A stretch of 64,000 bases of DNA, taken from NCBI GenBank assembly GCA_963513935.1, contig OY740768.1, forward strand, positions 70,110,231 through 70,174,230, in the 5' to 3' direction. The notes under the pieces were generated by a model. The model was not told the DNA's origin, did not search any database, and saw only the letters and a list, made by a program, of their open reading frames with translations. Made by a program: the position numbers and the translations under genes. Below are positions 1 to 12,541 of the stretch, piece by piece (position 1 is the stretch's first letter; the number at the start of each line of letters is the position of its first letter). This DNA comes from Aphrophora alni (Eukaryota > Arthropoda > Insecta > Hemiptera > Aphrophoridae).

Positions 1-2600
1 TGTCTCGAATAATTCCTTATCGTAACCCTATTTTACTAGTACTTTAATTAAAAACTTGTGGCGGAATAACAAAGTTTATCGTATTTAATAGATGAGCGGC
101 TAATATTGTACTTGTTTACTAGCTGTACCTAGCCACACATAGTTGTCACTCAGTCTGGTTAAATTGAAAAGAGAAAGCACATGTTTCTAATATTCATTTG
201 CAGCTGTGAATTAAATACAATGTCCATTTTTCTAGATGTACTGCTAAGTGAACAACAACTGGACTTCGTTCATGTATGGGAAATTAAAGAATTGATCATA
301 CAACTTCATTGCTGCTTATGTATCTTCAAAATTACATAAGTTAAAACATAGTTAAAAACATAGTATGAAACATAGTTAAAAATACGAAATTAAAAACATT
401 AAAAAAATAAAATAATAAACTATAATTACGAAATGAATGCTATGGTCAATGAAACAACACAGCTCAATTCCAATGAAATGTCATGTGAAATAATTAAATA
501 AAAATAAAAATAAATTGAAATCTAAGAAAATACAATTAAAAAAATGCAATCGGAAACATTGAAAAATGTTAAGTGACAGCAGCTGTCAAGAGTCATGCTG
601 TCTGGTATGAGCAATATTTAGTATAGCACGTGTTGTTTTTTACGCCCCACAGATGACGCTGTTTAAAAAAAAAAGAAAAGATTTTTATATATAAAAACAT
701 GCCCTTAATCGATACAACATTATGTCAAGATTTCGAACCAATCGGTGAAGGACTTTCGGAGATGTAATATTTTGAACAAACGAACATTTACATTTTTATT
801 TATATAGATTAGGTTGACATACAAATTATTTACATTTTTGTTTGTTCACAAATAAAATATCATTTTTAAAATTTAATAATACAGTTTAGCAGAAAAGTGC
901 AGTAAAAATTTAAATACTTGTATATTTGAAATTCTAGTTGGTTCACGATACCTATTGCATATTTTTCTTAGATTTTTCAATAAGTATGAAGGGTTCTTAC
1001 TGTTGTACTGAATTGGCTCATGATATGATAATAGATTTTTCAAGTTAAGGTATTAAAAGAGTTAAGTAGTTATAACACTACATTAAAAATTTTATTCTTG
1101 ATTCATCTTGATGATGTAGTTTTGGTTAGAAAAATTAGATCACAGTTCATTCTTAGTCTGACCACAACACAAGTTTGTTGGTTCAAATTACTTTATTCTA
1201 ATATCATCAAGCTTCATAAACCTAATACTATATGTTTTTAACTTTGACTCATCCTATTATTTAGTTAAAATTTTGTACTCAATTTGCATGTTAAATAGTT
1301 GTTCATAAAATAAATTAATAAAATGCTTTGTTTTTCCTTTCATTTTATTTTAAAGAGATATTGCTCCATCGCTTTGCCTTTACTTTTATTTGAAAGTTAT
1401 GCATGTTTTTACTTCTTTGTAAATAATAGTTGTAATTAACATAGCATTAATTTAAAGCTTTGTAAGAAAATAAAAGCGCGTAAATATTTTCTATTTACAA
1501 ATAATCAGCTGTTATAACATTTATAGTGTTTTCTATATTATATTTAAGGAGCTGATGTACATAGACAGAGTAATTGAACCTTTTGTCTGATTTCCACTGA
1601 ACACCAATGAATAGAGTGTAGAGAAAATATTTGTTGGTAGTATTGTAATTAGTTTAGCCTAGCTATCCTTAAAACTGGTATGTGAACACATTCTGAAGTA
1701 AAGTTTTTGATAAACATACTGTGAATCTAAAAGCACTAAATAAACATATTTCTGTTAAAATTATGACTATTGAAATGAATATGTTATATAATTTTCTACA
1801 CATATTCTAATATTGTGCAGTATAAGTTGTTGAATATAATATTTAATTTTAATACATTTTACATAACAAAACCAAATTGACTTTGACTAGCTATTATGAT
1901 AGTGAGTACCACTTAACCTGAATACTACCTAAAAAAACGATATATTTACAAATTGAAATTAAATCATTAATTACTAATCATAGTTTGTTAATAATTAGAG
2001 TGACTCTGGGGTCCTTGTCACAGCATTTTCAAGTTTTAAGTTTAAAGTAAAAGGTTAAGACATGAGATGTTGTCACCATACACATCCCTTTTGATCTGTT
2101 CAACTGTAAAAATATGACTAGTTTACAGACGAAGCTTGTAAATGTCATTACTTTATATTTCAGACTCATTGTAATTATTAAAAATGCCACCAAGTATTAG
2201 TGGTTGAAATGAAAGTATTTGTAATAATATATTTTAAAGGATTCTAAAGGTTTTAAAATTGTTATAATTTTGCACATTTGCCATTTTATTATTACTGTAT
2301 TCATTTATTGCCTTTATTTTTAGTTTGGAGTTAGAACTATCTAGCTCTCTTTTCCACCAAACCACTTTTAAACAAACTCCAAAATTTATACAATTTACAA
2401 GAGAATAATAATAAAATTAAATTCAAAACAAAAGAAAAAATGAAATACTTTATAAAAAAGTAAATTTAACAATAGTAAACAAAATTAAAAATAAAACATT
2501 CATCCATTATACAATAAATTTACAAATAAAATTATATACATGTAGGCCTACATTAATCTTTTCATAATGAAAAGTAAAGAGAATAAATTGAAGCATAATG
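1..2600. other. AT-rich non-coding DNA with a possible transposon tail
   Basis: No coding potential is visible on either strand. The only distinctive part is about 620-815. It has a short CG-containing stretch (cgccccacagatgacgctg), then text of the form 'tttcgaaccaatcggtgaag', 'actttcggagatg' and 'aacaaacgaacattt', ending in a T-rich run. That style is common at the 3' ends of insect LINEs and other dispersed repeats. This is only a resemblance and no family can be named. The rest is simple A/T-rich sequence. Confidence 0.4.
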
Positions 2601-3340
2601 AAATTTTTTCTGGAAGTGTATTCTACCAATGGCAAGCGGACACAGTACCCGATTTACTTAAACACCATAGTTCTGTGAACTGATATGATAAACATTTTAG
2701 ATCCTCCTCTTGTAACTCTTTGTACTTATATCAGAGGCAAAAACAAACTTTTCTTCCAGATAAGCTGGAACTTCAGTTAGTAGAACAGAATATAACATAA
2801 GTAAAATGTCCATTTATATTAAGGGGTAACATGAGCATTCCGCTTTAAATCATAAGTTAAATGTATACAATAATTCTGTGCCCCCTGCAATCTGTTCGTC
2901 ACTACCACAGACCAATGTCACCAACCACCATGTCACGAAATAAGGAAATATCATAGATTTCATATGAAGCTACAAAGATCTTGCAATTTTTCTTCATAGA
3001 ATGTACTCCTACCAAAACCCTATTACAGTCTTAGTCACTTCAAGTCAATTTATAGTTTATTAGTAGTTCAAGGTCATTTACTCTCTAGTAATCTAGAATT
3101 TCGTCTTTCAAGTAAAGTTTAGCGATATGAGTTAAGTCTACTTTGTTCAATAGTCTAGAATATTCTATAATGATAGGTTTTGTTTTAGTCTTGTTAATTA
3201 CTAAACCATGTTTTTTGGTCATAAAGAGATATTTGAATAATTGATTTTAGAATTTCTAATTTGTTACTTCACCCGATTTTGCTACGGTATAATTCGACAT
3301 CTTTCGATTTTCTAACTTTGTGGTAAATTGAATCACGATG
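2600..3340 (-). pseudogene. Non-LTR retrotransposon reverse transcriptase, C-terminal remnant
   Basis: Decayed 3' part of a Jockey-type LINE ORF2, read on the minus strand across several frames. The clearest stretch, about 3216-3094, is open and contains INKTKTKPIII, the basic block after the RT palm. It runs on to a block ending in INYKLT. Further downstream, LKRNAHVTP (about 2822-2850), EEKFVFASDIST (about 2725-2765), VHRTMVFK (about 2655-2680) and a W-x-NTLPE block (about 2615) match the conserved C-terminal tail of this RT family. That tail usually reads R-N-A-H-V-T-P, then F-V-F...S-x-I-S, then H-R-T, then W-N-x-L-P-E. Stops and frameshifts between blocks show it is dead. No catalytic YADD and no endonuclease domain was found upstream, so it is a 5'-truncated copy. 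The RT assignment is confident; the exact clade is inference. Confidence 0.75.
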
Positions 3341-6121
3341 ATTCATTAACTGGTGAATTTCATTTATAATCCATAGAGCAGGAGGTCTTGTAAATGCATT
3401 TCCTTACAATCGGAACATGCTTATTGTACTGTATATACCTAGAATATTTTAATTAAATTCTTGTAGAATTTCATAAACATTGCCAATATTGCTTATTGGT
3501 TATTGTTCTCCAAGCCCCAGTAACCACATCAGTGCTAAAATTTGTTAATTAATATGTTTAAAACCTCTATCATTCGTAAATGTAGGTGCTGATTTCCTTC
3601 CCTTAACTGCATAAATACAATAAATAAAATCATGAAAGGAGAGTCCAGTAGCAAGACTTGAGCATTGTTTACAATATGTGTCATGTCATACTGATAACTA
3701 TTATATCTAATAGTGTGGTAAATGAGTAGTGCTTAATTGTAATATTGTCATACTCCATGAATAAAATATGTTTGTCAATAAAGTAGAATCAAATGTCTGC
3801 GATCTAAGTAAGTCAATATTGAATTCATCTGTTACAATGATATACATGTAGGAAGGTAACAAATAACCAATTTTAGGGGGCATGTAGCATAATCCTAGAA
3901 TGAGAATGACTTTGCTGCCTGGCAGAAATATCAGTTCCAGAAACAAATTTGTCAAAACTGAGAATTTACTTGAGCGATTCTTATAAAATGTGGGTAAAGT
4001 AGCAGAAGCTGTGCAAGAGTTTGATATTCAATTATATAAATATTCATATATTATATCGAATAAACAATTTAATAAGCTTTTGAGTTATTTTCTTTTATGT
4101 ATTAAAAAAAAATTAAATATATATGTATTCATCATTGTTAGGACATATTTTTTAAATGTCGAAATATGTTTTAAGTCTATTGTTCAGAGTTTGATCTACT
4201 TGTAATATATTAAAGCATCACCCTTGATATGGAATATTTTCACAACTTTAAAAAAATATAGTTATTTTAGTTGTTCTCATTCCATTATTATTTGTAAGTT
4301 TATTATTATAGAGATATTTTGGCTCAAATTATAAAATATTTCTGAATGATTTCTTAAAACTTTACAGGTATTAAAGTACTGCAACATATACTATATATAT
4401 TTTCACTATATATATATATATATATAACACAGAAAAGCAGAAATTCCTATTTTATATTTAATGGCTTCAGGGTTGGAATAGCAAATATAGAAATACTATT
4501 AAAATGTACCTCATATATTTGAAATCCAGGACAGGGAAAATGTACAACATACCATTGTAAAATGAATAGCTACAGCTCGTAAAATTTTTTGAATATATAT
4601 TTTATGTTCTAAGCTTTAAATAGATTTCTTATTACTTCTATTCTGAATTCTAAGAAACAGTGTTTTCACCTCCAATCTCCTTTTCTTTGGTATTATATTT
4701 TGTTTTAACATACTAGTACTATGTACAGTACTTCCTTTAGTAACAATAGTAAGTGTTAAAATGTTACATACGTTATTTTAACTGAAAACATCAAATAACA
4801 CTTATAATAATAATTGTGAAGAAGATAATAACAACATTATCATTAAGACGATAATGATATTTGAATGAATGATATATTCATGTCTCCCTGGATATTGTAT
4901 ATCTTCTGTTCATATATTTTTAAATGGCAAATGTTCAAAGTTACAACTATAAAATATATTTGATCAAGATGTCCATTTTTTTAGAACAGAAGTTCAAGAA
5001 ATGTATTTACGTTTCATTATAAATTCCAAATCAATGCTTGTAATTATAAATTTACATGAACTTACTGAATGAAGTTCTCATTTTGCTATTGTTTATTGAA
5101 TAATATTATATTCTAGAGTAATTATTTATAAATATATATATATTATTATTATTATTTATGTGCAAATATATATGCTTGTTGTTTTTAACAATATATTAAC
5201 ATAAATGTTTAGGTTTCTGATATAATTAAACTAGTTTATTTACTGTTTTAATGTCATTGTGTTTATAAATTATTAAAATCTTCCTTATTATTTTATATGA
5301 CCTCCTTCAAATTTGACAATCAAAAGCCTTTTATTAATTGTATTTTTAATTGATATACTTTATTACAATAAGTGAGATCATTAATCCAAAACATTTTGTG
5401 GGTATTTCAATTATTATAGTAAGGAAGGTTGTTATGTACAACATTTAATTATAAATATTACAGGCAAAACATGACTATTTCAGACAAAACTTCAAATCAG
5501 ATTTGTCCTAAAATAGGAACATGCACATATTACCATTGGACATATCCTCTTAAGTTTTCAGAGTTGACGATATGGATTTGTAGATTGAAGTTGTACATTT
5601 GTTTGCGTTGAATTATTAGCTTTTTTATGCAACATTTTACACTGAACTTATCTCAAATCTTAGAAACATGCCTTTGTTTAGTTCACTGTTGATAAAAATA
5701 ATCAAGTCAAAACTGAAAAAAATTAATTAAGTAAATAAACTGAATACTATAGAATAAATTCAACTATTCCATCTTGTTTTTCTTTTCAATACACATTTAT
5801 AACTACTGTATAATATTTGAATTAATGTTTTCAAGTTTGCTCCAAATTTGCTTTATGAGGTTTTCAATTATTTTCTTAGGGTTTAGAATTTGTAATTGAG
5901 TAATCTGAAGAACCATATTTTGCAACTTTTAGTTTGTAGAGTCATTACTTTCAAAAGTGATTTGACAAGATGGATGGATTTCAGGAATGCATTACATTAG
6001 ACACAGTTATCCATCTTTGTTTCATTCTTAAAATGGTGTAGATTTTCATTTTACTAATTTACTTACTGATGCAACTCATTAAATAATTAAAATTATTATC
6101 AATAATTGATTCAAAATTCAT
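3341..6121. other. AT-rich non-coding DNA
   Basis: No gene or recognisable element. Short ORFs here have no domain signature and have the low-complexity composition expected by chance in AT-rich DNA. Small TA runs occur near 4390-4430 and 5130-5145. The part next to 3340-3640 could be further upstream debris of the adjacent LINE, but no conserved motif supports that. Confidence 0.5.
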
Positions 6122-6208
6122 TTGAATGAATTATGTTTTTGTTTTATTACAGTTATTCTACCAATCCCATTTGTCAACCTTTAAAATGTTTCTTAGTCTA
6201 TAACAATG

Positions 6209-6253
<45 letters not shown>

Positions 6254-6830
6254 GCTATTTTTAATATTCGTGCATAAAAATATCATCATTTAACAATAAA
6301 ACATTGAGTTATTTAGTTAAATAATTAAAAACTGAGATGTCAAGCAATATTAATTTATGCTAAGAAATAAAATAATTACTGAAATATAATGCATTTTAAA
6401 CATTATTGTTGTGACCCAAGTGATGTACATTTCCTTGAATAAAACCATAATATATAAAAACAATATTAGTAATGAAAATCAGTAACAAATAGTATTAAAT
6501 ATATGAAACATTTTTATAGACTAAGATACATTTTAAAGTTTGACAAATGGGATGGGTAGAGTAACTATAATAAAACAAAAACATAATTCATTCAAGGAAA
6601 TGTGCATCACTTGTGTCACAACAATGATGTTAAAAATGCATTAAAATTTCAGTGACTATTTTATTTCTTAACATTAATTAATATTAACATTAATTAACAT
6701 TAACATTAACATTAATTAATATGCTTGACATCTCAGTTTTTTTTTATTATTTAACTAAATAATTCAGCTTTTATTGTTAATTGTTGATATTTTTATGCAT
6801 GAATATTAAAAATTTGATAGGAAATCATAA
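6122..6830. repeat. Permuted inverted repeat (two segments, each inverted)
   Basis: Segment X (about 6129-6208, from gaattatgtttttg to agtctataa) recurs inverted at about 6508-6592. Segment Y (about 6252-6440, containing actgagatgtcaagc and gtgatgtacatttcc) recurs inverted at about 6585-6815. The order is X-(TA)n-Y-spacer-X'-Y', not the Y'-X' of a simple palindrome. In the right-hand copy X' and Y' abut, so the ancestral order was Y then X. The left-hand copy is therefore permuted, with a TA microsatellite at the new joint. Similarity is high but with scattered substitutions. The right copy has also gained several taacat units near 6672-6715. No coding sequence is seen. Confidence 0.7.
6212..6251. 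repeat. (TA)n microsatellite
   Basis: About 40 bp of uninterrupted TA dinucleotides at the joint between the two segments of the left inverted-repeat copy. Confidence 0.95.
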
Positions 6831-7720
6831 AAACAAATCTGTGATTGAAGAAATTTTGACCAATCAAATAAATAAAATTATTTATTTATTATACAGTGGC
6901 AAAAGTTTATATTTATATCACTGTATAATATAGAGTGATATAAATATAAATATATATACAATTAACAATAGTTCAAAATAAAATATATTTCTTTTATCAT
7001 CAATGACATTTTTTTAAACAGATATTGTAACATTTAACATAATATAGCTTTTTGACATGTAAAACAAGTTTTTTTCTTTGACTTTCAGTCATTTTGAAAA
7101 CATAAACATGTCTTAGTTATATTTCAAATATCTAGGAAAAATTATAGTTATGTAACATAATTTACACAAATTTTATTTTATTGGTTATGTTAACAGTTGT
7201 GATAGTAACAAAAATGTACTTCTTTCATTCAATTGGGATTAAAAAAAAAAGAAAATTTTTACTGTCCACAAAGAACAGTATTATAATTCAAAGAGAATGT
7301 TAGAAATCCTAATTGCACTTTCCACGCTGTGATCAATCTTTAATATTAAATGCTCTTTGTCAATATTTTTATTAATAACTGATCTATTTATTCAAATAAC
7401 TTTTTTATTTGAAAAACTTTTTTATTACACTGAAACAGTTGTATTGTATTTTGTAATTATTTACCTTCTAAAATTGTATTGTTAACATTGTATTATTCTA
7501 TTTGGAGGAATTACAGACTACAAAGAAAGTTGTGAAATATAAGAAGCCCACCACAAAATTTTTTCCTTTAACAAGAAGGAAATTATAATTATTTAAACAC
7601 ATGACTTGATTATTATATAATTATAATAACACGGTTTATTTTTTGTGAACAAAAATATGGTTCAGACAAAGTATAAATAAAATTTTATATTTTAAATGAT
7701 TTTTATTGTGACACTATCCA
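6831..7720. other. AT-rich non-coding DNA
   Basis: Nothing recognisable apart from a small imperfect palindrome near 6898-6960 built from tatatcactgtataa-like text. Confidence 0.5.
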
Positions 7721-7722
7721 TA

Positions 7723-8834
7723 GGGTGATCAAAAAGTCTCTTTTTCCTTGATTACAACCCACTGAAATAGTTCAAATGATTTCTTACTATGGATATGTAG
7801 TTACAAGAAATAATAAAAGTGTTCTCTATCAATCTCTGGAAATTTCTTAAATTTTTTTCGAAGACTGAGTTCAAGATAACACTGTCCACATTAATTATAT
7901 CCAAGAGAGAAAAATTGGGTAGAGAAAGATCTGGAATTTTTAAAGACAAATGGTTTCAAAATAATCAGCCCATAAACATGTCGTCCAAGATATGTCGAGC
8001 TGTAAGAGAATGTAGCACCTTCTTGCTGAATATTGGCTTTCATAATTTTATCTTCTGTCAATTATGTAATGAAAAGATACACAACATTGTAACGGTACCA
8101 CTGTAAGTTGACAATCTTAAAGAAAAAAAAATGTGTCCAATGATGCGTCTACATAACATTCCAACCCAAACACCATTCTCTCATAACGCAGCTATGAAGA
8201 ATAGATTCATTGGCTTTGTGTATATACAAGACATGTACGTTTTGACTGTAGGTGTATCCTTACAAATGGAAATAGGCCCTGTCTGTGAAGAATGTAGTGT
8301 TCAAAATGTCCTCTCTTTTAAGGTCAAGAAAGTCTAAAAACCACGTTCAGAACTCCTGGTCCTTTAATAACACTGTTGCTAAGATTCAATTTATGCTCAT
8401 CTGTAATGTCATTGGCTCAGACTTTTTTTTATATTCTATACAAAATATGAGACATCAAAATTTCTTATTAGACTTTCTAGTGTGCTGTCTGAGATAATAA
8501 AACTTTCTCCTATGTCAGTATTGATGACCTTTCAGATCTGTTAGCATCTCCATTACGATGTGGCACATTTATCTACAGAAACTCTACCTGGAATTGCTAA
8601 ACACTTGTGTATTTCAATAGGAATGTACATTTTTCAACTAATAAAATTTTATCACAACATATGTCTTTGTACTCTTACTACTTCATGACTGTAGCTGTCC
8701 TCCAGGACTAGGGGCTACACTAACACTATCTTTCATCTAAAAAAAAACAGTATTTGTCACAAAATGGTATTAAAAATATTTCTTAGTGTTTTACTTCTGT
8801 AATAATCAGGTGCACAGAAACATTTTGATCATCC
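7723..8834 (-). mobile_element. Decayed Tc1/mariner-type DNA transposon with TIRs
   Basis: The left end at 7723 reads GGGTGATCAAAAAGTCTCTT. The reverse complement of the right end, read from 8834, is GGATGATCAAAATGTTTCTG; 16 of 20 positions agree. The left flank is TA, the canonical Tc1/mariner target duplication. The right flank is TG, one substitution from TA. At about 1.11 kb the length fits a compact element with one transposase gene. The interior carries transposase-like coding debris on the minus strand (separate entry). The element is dead, and the diverged TIRs suggest an old insertion. Confidence 0.75.
7860..8480 (-). pseudogene. Mariner-like transposase remnant
   Basis: Minus-strand reading in broken frames. 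About 8290-8225 gives FFTDRAYFHL then GYTYSQNVHVL. This resembles the block F-S-D-E-A-x-F-H-L-S-G-x-x-N-S-Q-N around the first catalytic aspartate of this transposase family. About 8095-8000 gives VYLFIT, LTEDKI and IQQEGATFSYSS, resembling the block with Q-Q-D-G-A-T around the second catalytic aspartate; here that aspartate is replaced by E. Stops and frameshifts separate the blocks, and the DNA-binding N-terminus is not recognisable. Lying between matching TIRs supports the identification. Plus-strand ORFs over the same bases are shadows. Confidence 0.6.
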
Positions 8835-10808
8835 TGAATTTAAATTTATTGGCATATTTAATATGTCTTTAGCTTCTGTAGAATATAATATACAGAGAAA
8901 ACTTTAAATTGTTAAAAAGTGTTTTCAATTTAAAAAAAAAAGAAGTATTTTTTACCATTGGGTTCATGTTAGAGAAACATTTAACAAATTTTAGATCATT
9001 GTCTCATAAGATCATCAAGAACATTAAGATGGATTGGGAATTAATCAATCCGGAAAATTGAAAAGAAATTGGTTAAAATTTCTGTATTTGTGTGGATGGA
9101 TGGTTCAAGTTCAGTTGTAGTGTTTGCATGATAACAATTTAGCTATCATTATTAAATTTGGGTAAAAGCAAAAACTGTACAAAAAAATGAAACTACTGAG
9201 TTTTTTCACAAAGAAATGCAATTTTCAATTTTAATATTCCTTAAAATCTTAATTTGTCTAAAATAAAACTTTAGTTTTTTACTAATTTTAATGAAATTTA
9301 ATTTTTACATAAAGAGAATAAACTAGAAAAAAATATCAGACCTACACATTTTGTCCATACAATAAATGAAACATTCTTTGTCTTCATTAAATAAAAATAT
9401 TAACCATTGTATAAAATAAAAATTCAAACACAGAAGTTTCTTACATTAATAACTACTAACTTAGAAAATCAAAAGTATTGAAGTTAAGAATAATTAATAC
9501 AAAATTTATTTAGTTTTAAATTTTAAATAAATACCAGTCTAGTAACAATTGTGTTTCATTTAAAGTAATTGAAACTTTAAACATTTCTAAGAAGCAATAT
9601 TTTGAGCACTTAAACTTAATTTAGAAACTTAAAAGACATGTTGCATATAAGAGTTATTTATTGTTGTTAAAAATTTACAAGGTTGGTATGTGTTGTTTAG
9701 TTATAAGATAAAATTATAAATTTTACCGACTTAAATTTAAGTATTTGTAAGATTATTTGTGCGAGTAAATAGTATTTGATGTGCATTTAATTTATATTTT
9801 TACAAATAACTTCTACTGGTCACCTTATAATGGTTGCATATTTATTGTATCTTTTCAGTTTAAAATATTTTATTTTTGTTGTTTGTTAAATTATATCAGG
9901 TGATATTGTGTAAATGAGTAACTCAATAAGAATAATGTCCAGTACAAGTGTAGCAGTTCCATACGTGATCAGTACTCATATAGTACAGTCCAGAGTACTA
10001 ATTCTGATCAGAAGTGTAATTCAAGTTTTATTGTTTCAGCTATTTGCTAGTTAAATTACAAGTAATCTCAAAAACAACTTATTATTTTCTGTGCTCGTAA
10101 ATGGAATATTAATTAATTTAACTTGTTTCATCATATGAGCCTGTGGCTTCCGTGGTTGTGATAAAATTAACTTAAAAAGTAAACTCACTAATTGCAAAAC
10201 CACAATATTCTGGCCTAATTTGATTTGTATTTTTATTATCCTCACCGACTGGTATATAATACGATTTGTGTAGTTAGAAAACCTAACAAAGCTCCTTCCC
10301 AGACCTCAGACTTGACTTAGAATTTATTCATTCCACATGACAATATGTTATATTTTGGGTGGAAAATTGATCAGCTGTTTTATGATATTAAATATAAGAT
10401 AAGGTCTCATTTCACATTATCAAACATCAGCGTTTGACCTTTGCTATTTTATTTCAATCTATGTTATGTTTCAAATTCAAACATTCTGTCCTTTCATGGC
10501 AATTAAACATAAAGTTTAAGTTAAGCTAAAATTGGTGAGAAATTTGTTTTCAGTATATCCATGGAGTAATAAATTATTATCATTTAAATCTTCTAATTTT
10601 TAAATTTATATTTCCCTTTATGAACTTGAAAAGTGCAATCGAAAATGTATGATTCTGTACTGTTTTCAATCCCAATATCCTAATTTGCATGTTTGCTCCT
10701 TTTAACCTATGTAGTTCTGAAAAACATGTACAAATTTGAAAATTAAACTTTGCATATTTGACAACTAGACTACTTATGGAAGATAATATTGTATAAAAAT
10801 ACATTAAA

Positions 10809-10811
<3 letters not shown>
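8835..10811. other. AT-rich non-coding DNA
   Basis: No gene, RNA gene or mobile-element signature was recognised. Short ORFs near 10051-10245 and 10580-10813 have no domain features. Confidence 0.5.

Positions 10812-10839
<28 letters not shown>
10812..10839. repeat. (AT)n microsatellite at the retrotransposon insertion site
   Basis: TA/AT dinucleotide run ending exactly at the left LTR. It resumes as atatatatatat at 18903 after the right LTR, so the LTR element inserted into this microsatellite. A 4-bp atat target duplication (10836-10839 and 18903-18906) is compatible but cannot be proved inside a dinucleotide repeat. Confidence 0.9.
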
Positions 10840-10844
<5 letters not shown>

Positions 10845-12119
10845 CCTTTATTATTTATTTTTAATTAATTACTTTGATTAAAACACAACTACGTTATCAT
10901 ATTTAAATTATTTATTCTTTAAAATACAATTTGCACCTAAAGTTGGGTGCCAATATATAACAGTTGAATTAATTAAATCTTCAAATTAATTGATGCACAT
11001 ATGAGTATTCAAATTTATTCATCTTATCACTAAATCTCATCCATTCAACTTAAACTAGACATAAACATTTATAACACAATGAAATACTTAATTCTAGAAC
11101 ATAGCAATTTTATTATTATTATTAGGTGCATCAAAATCGTATCATTAATTGTAATTTTAATTTAGTCTTTATATTTTAATATCTCAATTGTTTTATTGAT
11201 TTGTTGGGCGCCAGGTATAATTTACCAATTATATAATGAAGTTACTTTGATTGCTCTTTGAAAATTTAAGTTTAAATGGCTCTCGGCCTAGCTCAGATTT
11301 TATTTAAAGTGGGGCGTGGTTTCTTTGGTAACCTGAAGTAAAAACTACAATAACTAATCAGATAACTTATCGTGGTTCAGTAGCATGGAATGATGTCTTC
11401 TTGGAGTTTTACAGGTGAGATGATCCCTCGAACTTATGGCAGATATCACAAGAAACTTAATCCAATTTATAGGCACTTTGACGATCTCGAAGCTTGAACT
11501 ACCTCACTCTGTTGCTTGAATTCTTGGTCAATTAATCAAAACTCTTCTTTAACTTTACGATGATTTTAATATAATTCGATGACTTAAAACTTTTCTTCAC
11601 TTTACGACGATTTGGCGAACTTCGCCCTGTTCCTAGTTCCTCTCCCTTGCGACGCTCGTTCTTCACTGCTTTTTCTGATTTTTGAATTCTTACGCAGAGT
11701 TTTCCCGTTTTTACCCCTTCTTCGCTTATTTCTGGATGACGCTTCTTTTTGGTTGGTTGGATTTGATTTTTCAAACTCTAACCGTCTTTCAAAGTTCGTT
11801 AAATCTTGTTTCTTAGCTGAGTTCAACGTACCTCTGCCTAGTTTTTTGTCTCTTTTTCTTTTGTTAACTTGGGCGTACACAAACTTTCTAATTTCCCATG
11901 TTGTCACATTACATAACTCAACTCTTCCTATTTAATTTGTCACGCTGCCCTCGCCCTTTCAATAATTTTGTAGTTTCGAAGTATTGTTTCCTTAGAAATC
12001 CTTTAACAAAATTTATTATGTGTTGGAGTGACGTTTATGTTTGACATTTATTTCTAACTGACAAGGTCTAAACATTTTGAATTGGACAAAGCTTTTACTT
12101 AGGGCTTCTCAACGTTACA
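10840..12119 (-). repeat. 3' LTR of the Gypsy element
   Basis: 1280 bp, same length as the partner at 17623-18902 and without differences by eye. The sequence beside it on the internal side (12120-12135) reads on the coding strand as CTTGGGACTTA before TGTAAC. That is only a weak polypurine tract, so second-strand priming may use an imperfect tract. The part at 11602-11935 is richer in C and G than its surroundings and is open in several frames on both strands. One coding-strand frame gives a 101-residue Lys/Arg-rich product (11602-11907) with no recognised domain. Two sequences resembling tRNA 3' ends lie inside, at 10943-10953 and 11203-11213. Confidence 0.95.
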
Positions 12120-12541
12120 TAAGTCCCAAGAAATTTTATGTTAATTGCATAATTAATGATAAAATTTGCTTTTGATACACCTTTACACTAAACTTATTTT
12201 AATAATACACATATACATATCGTAACATGGACTATGACCTACTCTTACTCTCATTTAAAAACCCATTAGAATTACTGTCCCTTTAAATGACTTTATGACC
12301 TACTCTTACTCTCATTTAAAAACCCACTAGAATTACTGTCCCTTTAAATGACTTTATGACCTAAACTGCGGTCAACCTTTTTTCTTAACAATGGCATTGT
12401 CTAGAATCCCACGTCAACAAACCCTTCTTGTAAACCCCAATTAACATTGTTCCCTTGACCCTCTTCAACTGTAGGACATGTGTTTGTTTACATTTTATTT
12501 TACAGTTAAATTCATTTATTTTTGTTTACTTAACTCTCTAA
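12120..12541. other. Non-coding 3' region of the Gypsy element
   Basis: Untranslated stretch between the integrase stop and the 3' LTR. It contains the 61-bp tandem repeat listed separately. There is no env-like ORF and no transmembrane segment. Confidence 0.7.
12233..12354. repeat. 61-bp tandem duplication inside the Gypsy element
   Basis: Two direct units, 12233-12293 and 12294-12354, each starting tatgacctactcttactc. They differ at one visible position (cccattag versus cccactag). The start of a third unit (tatgacct) follows at 12355. They sit upstream of the 3' LTR on the coding strand, where Gypsy-type elements often carry variable tandem repeats. Confidence 0.95.

Noticed and set aside
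7819..8497. Plus-strand overlapping ORFs
   Set aside because: Antisense to the mariner transposase remnant, which explains the open frames.
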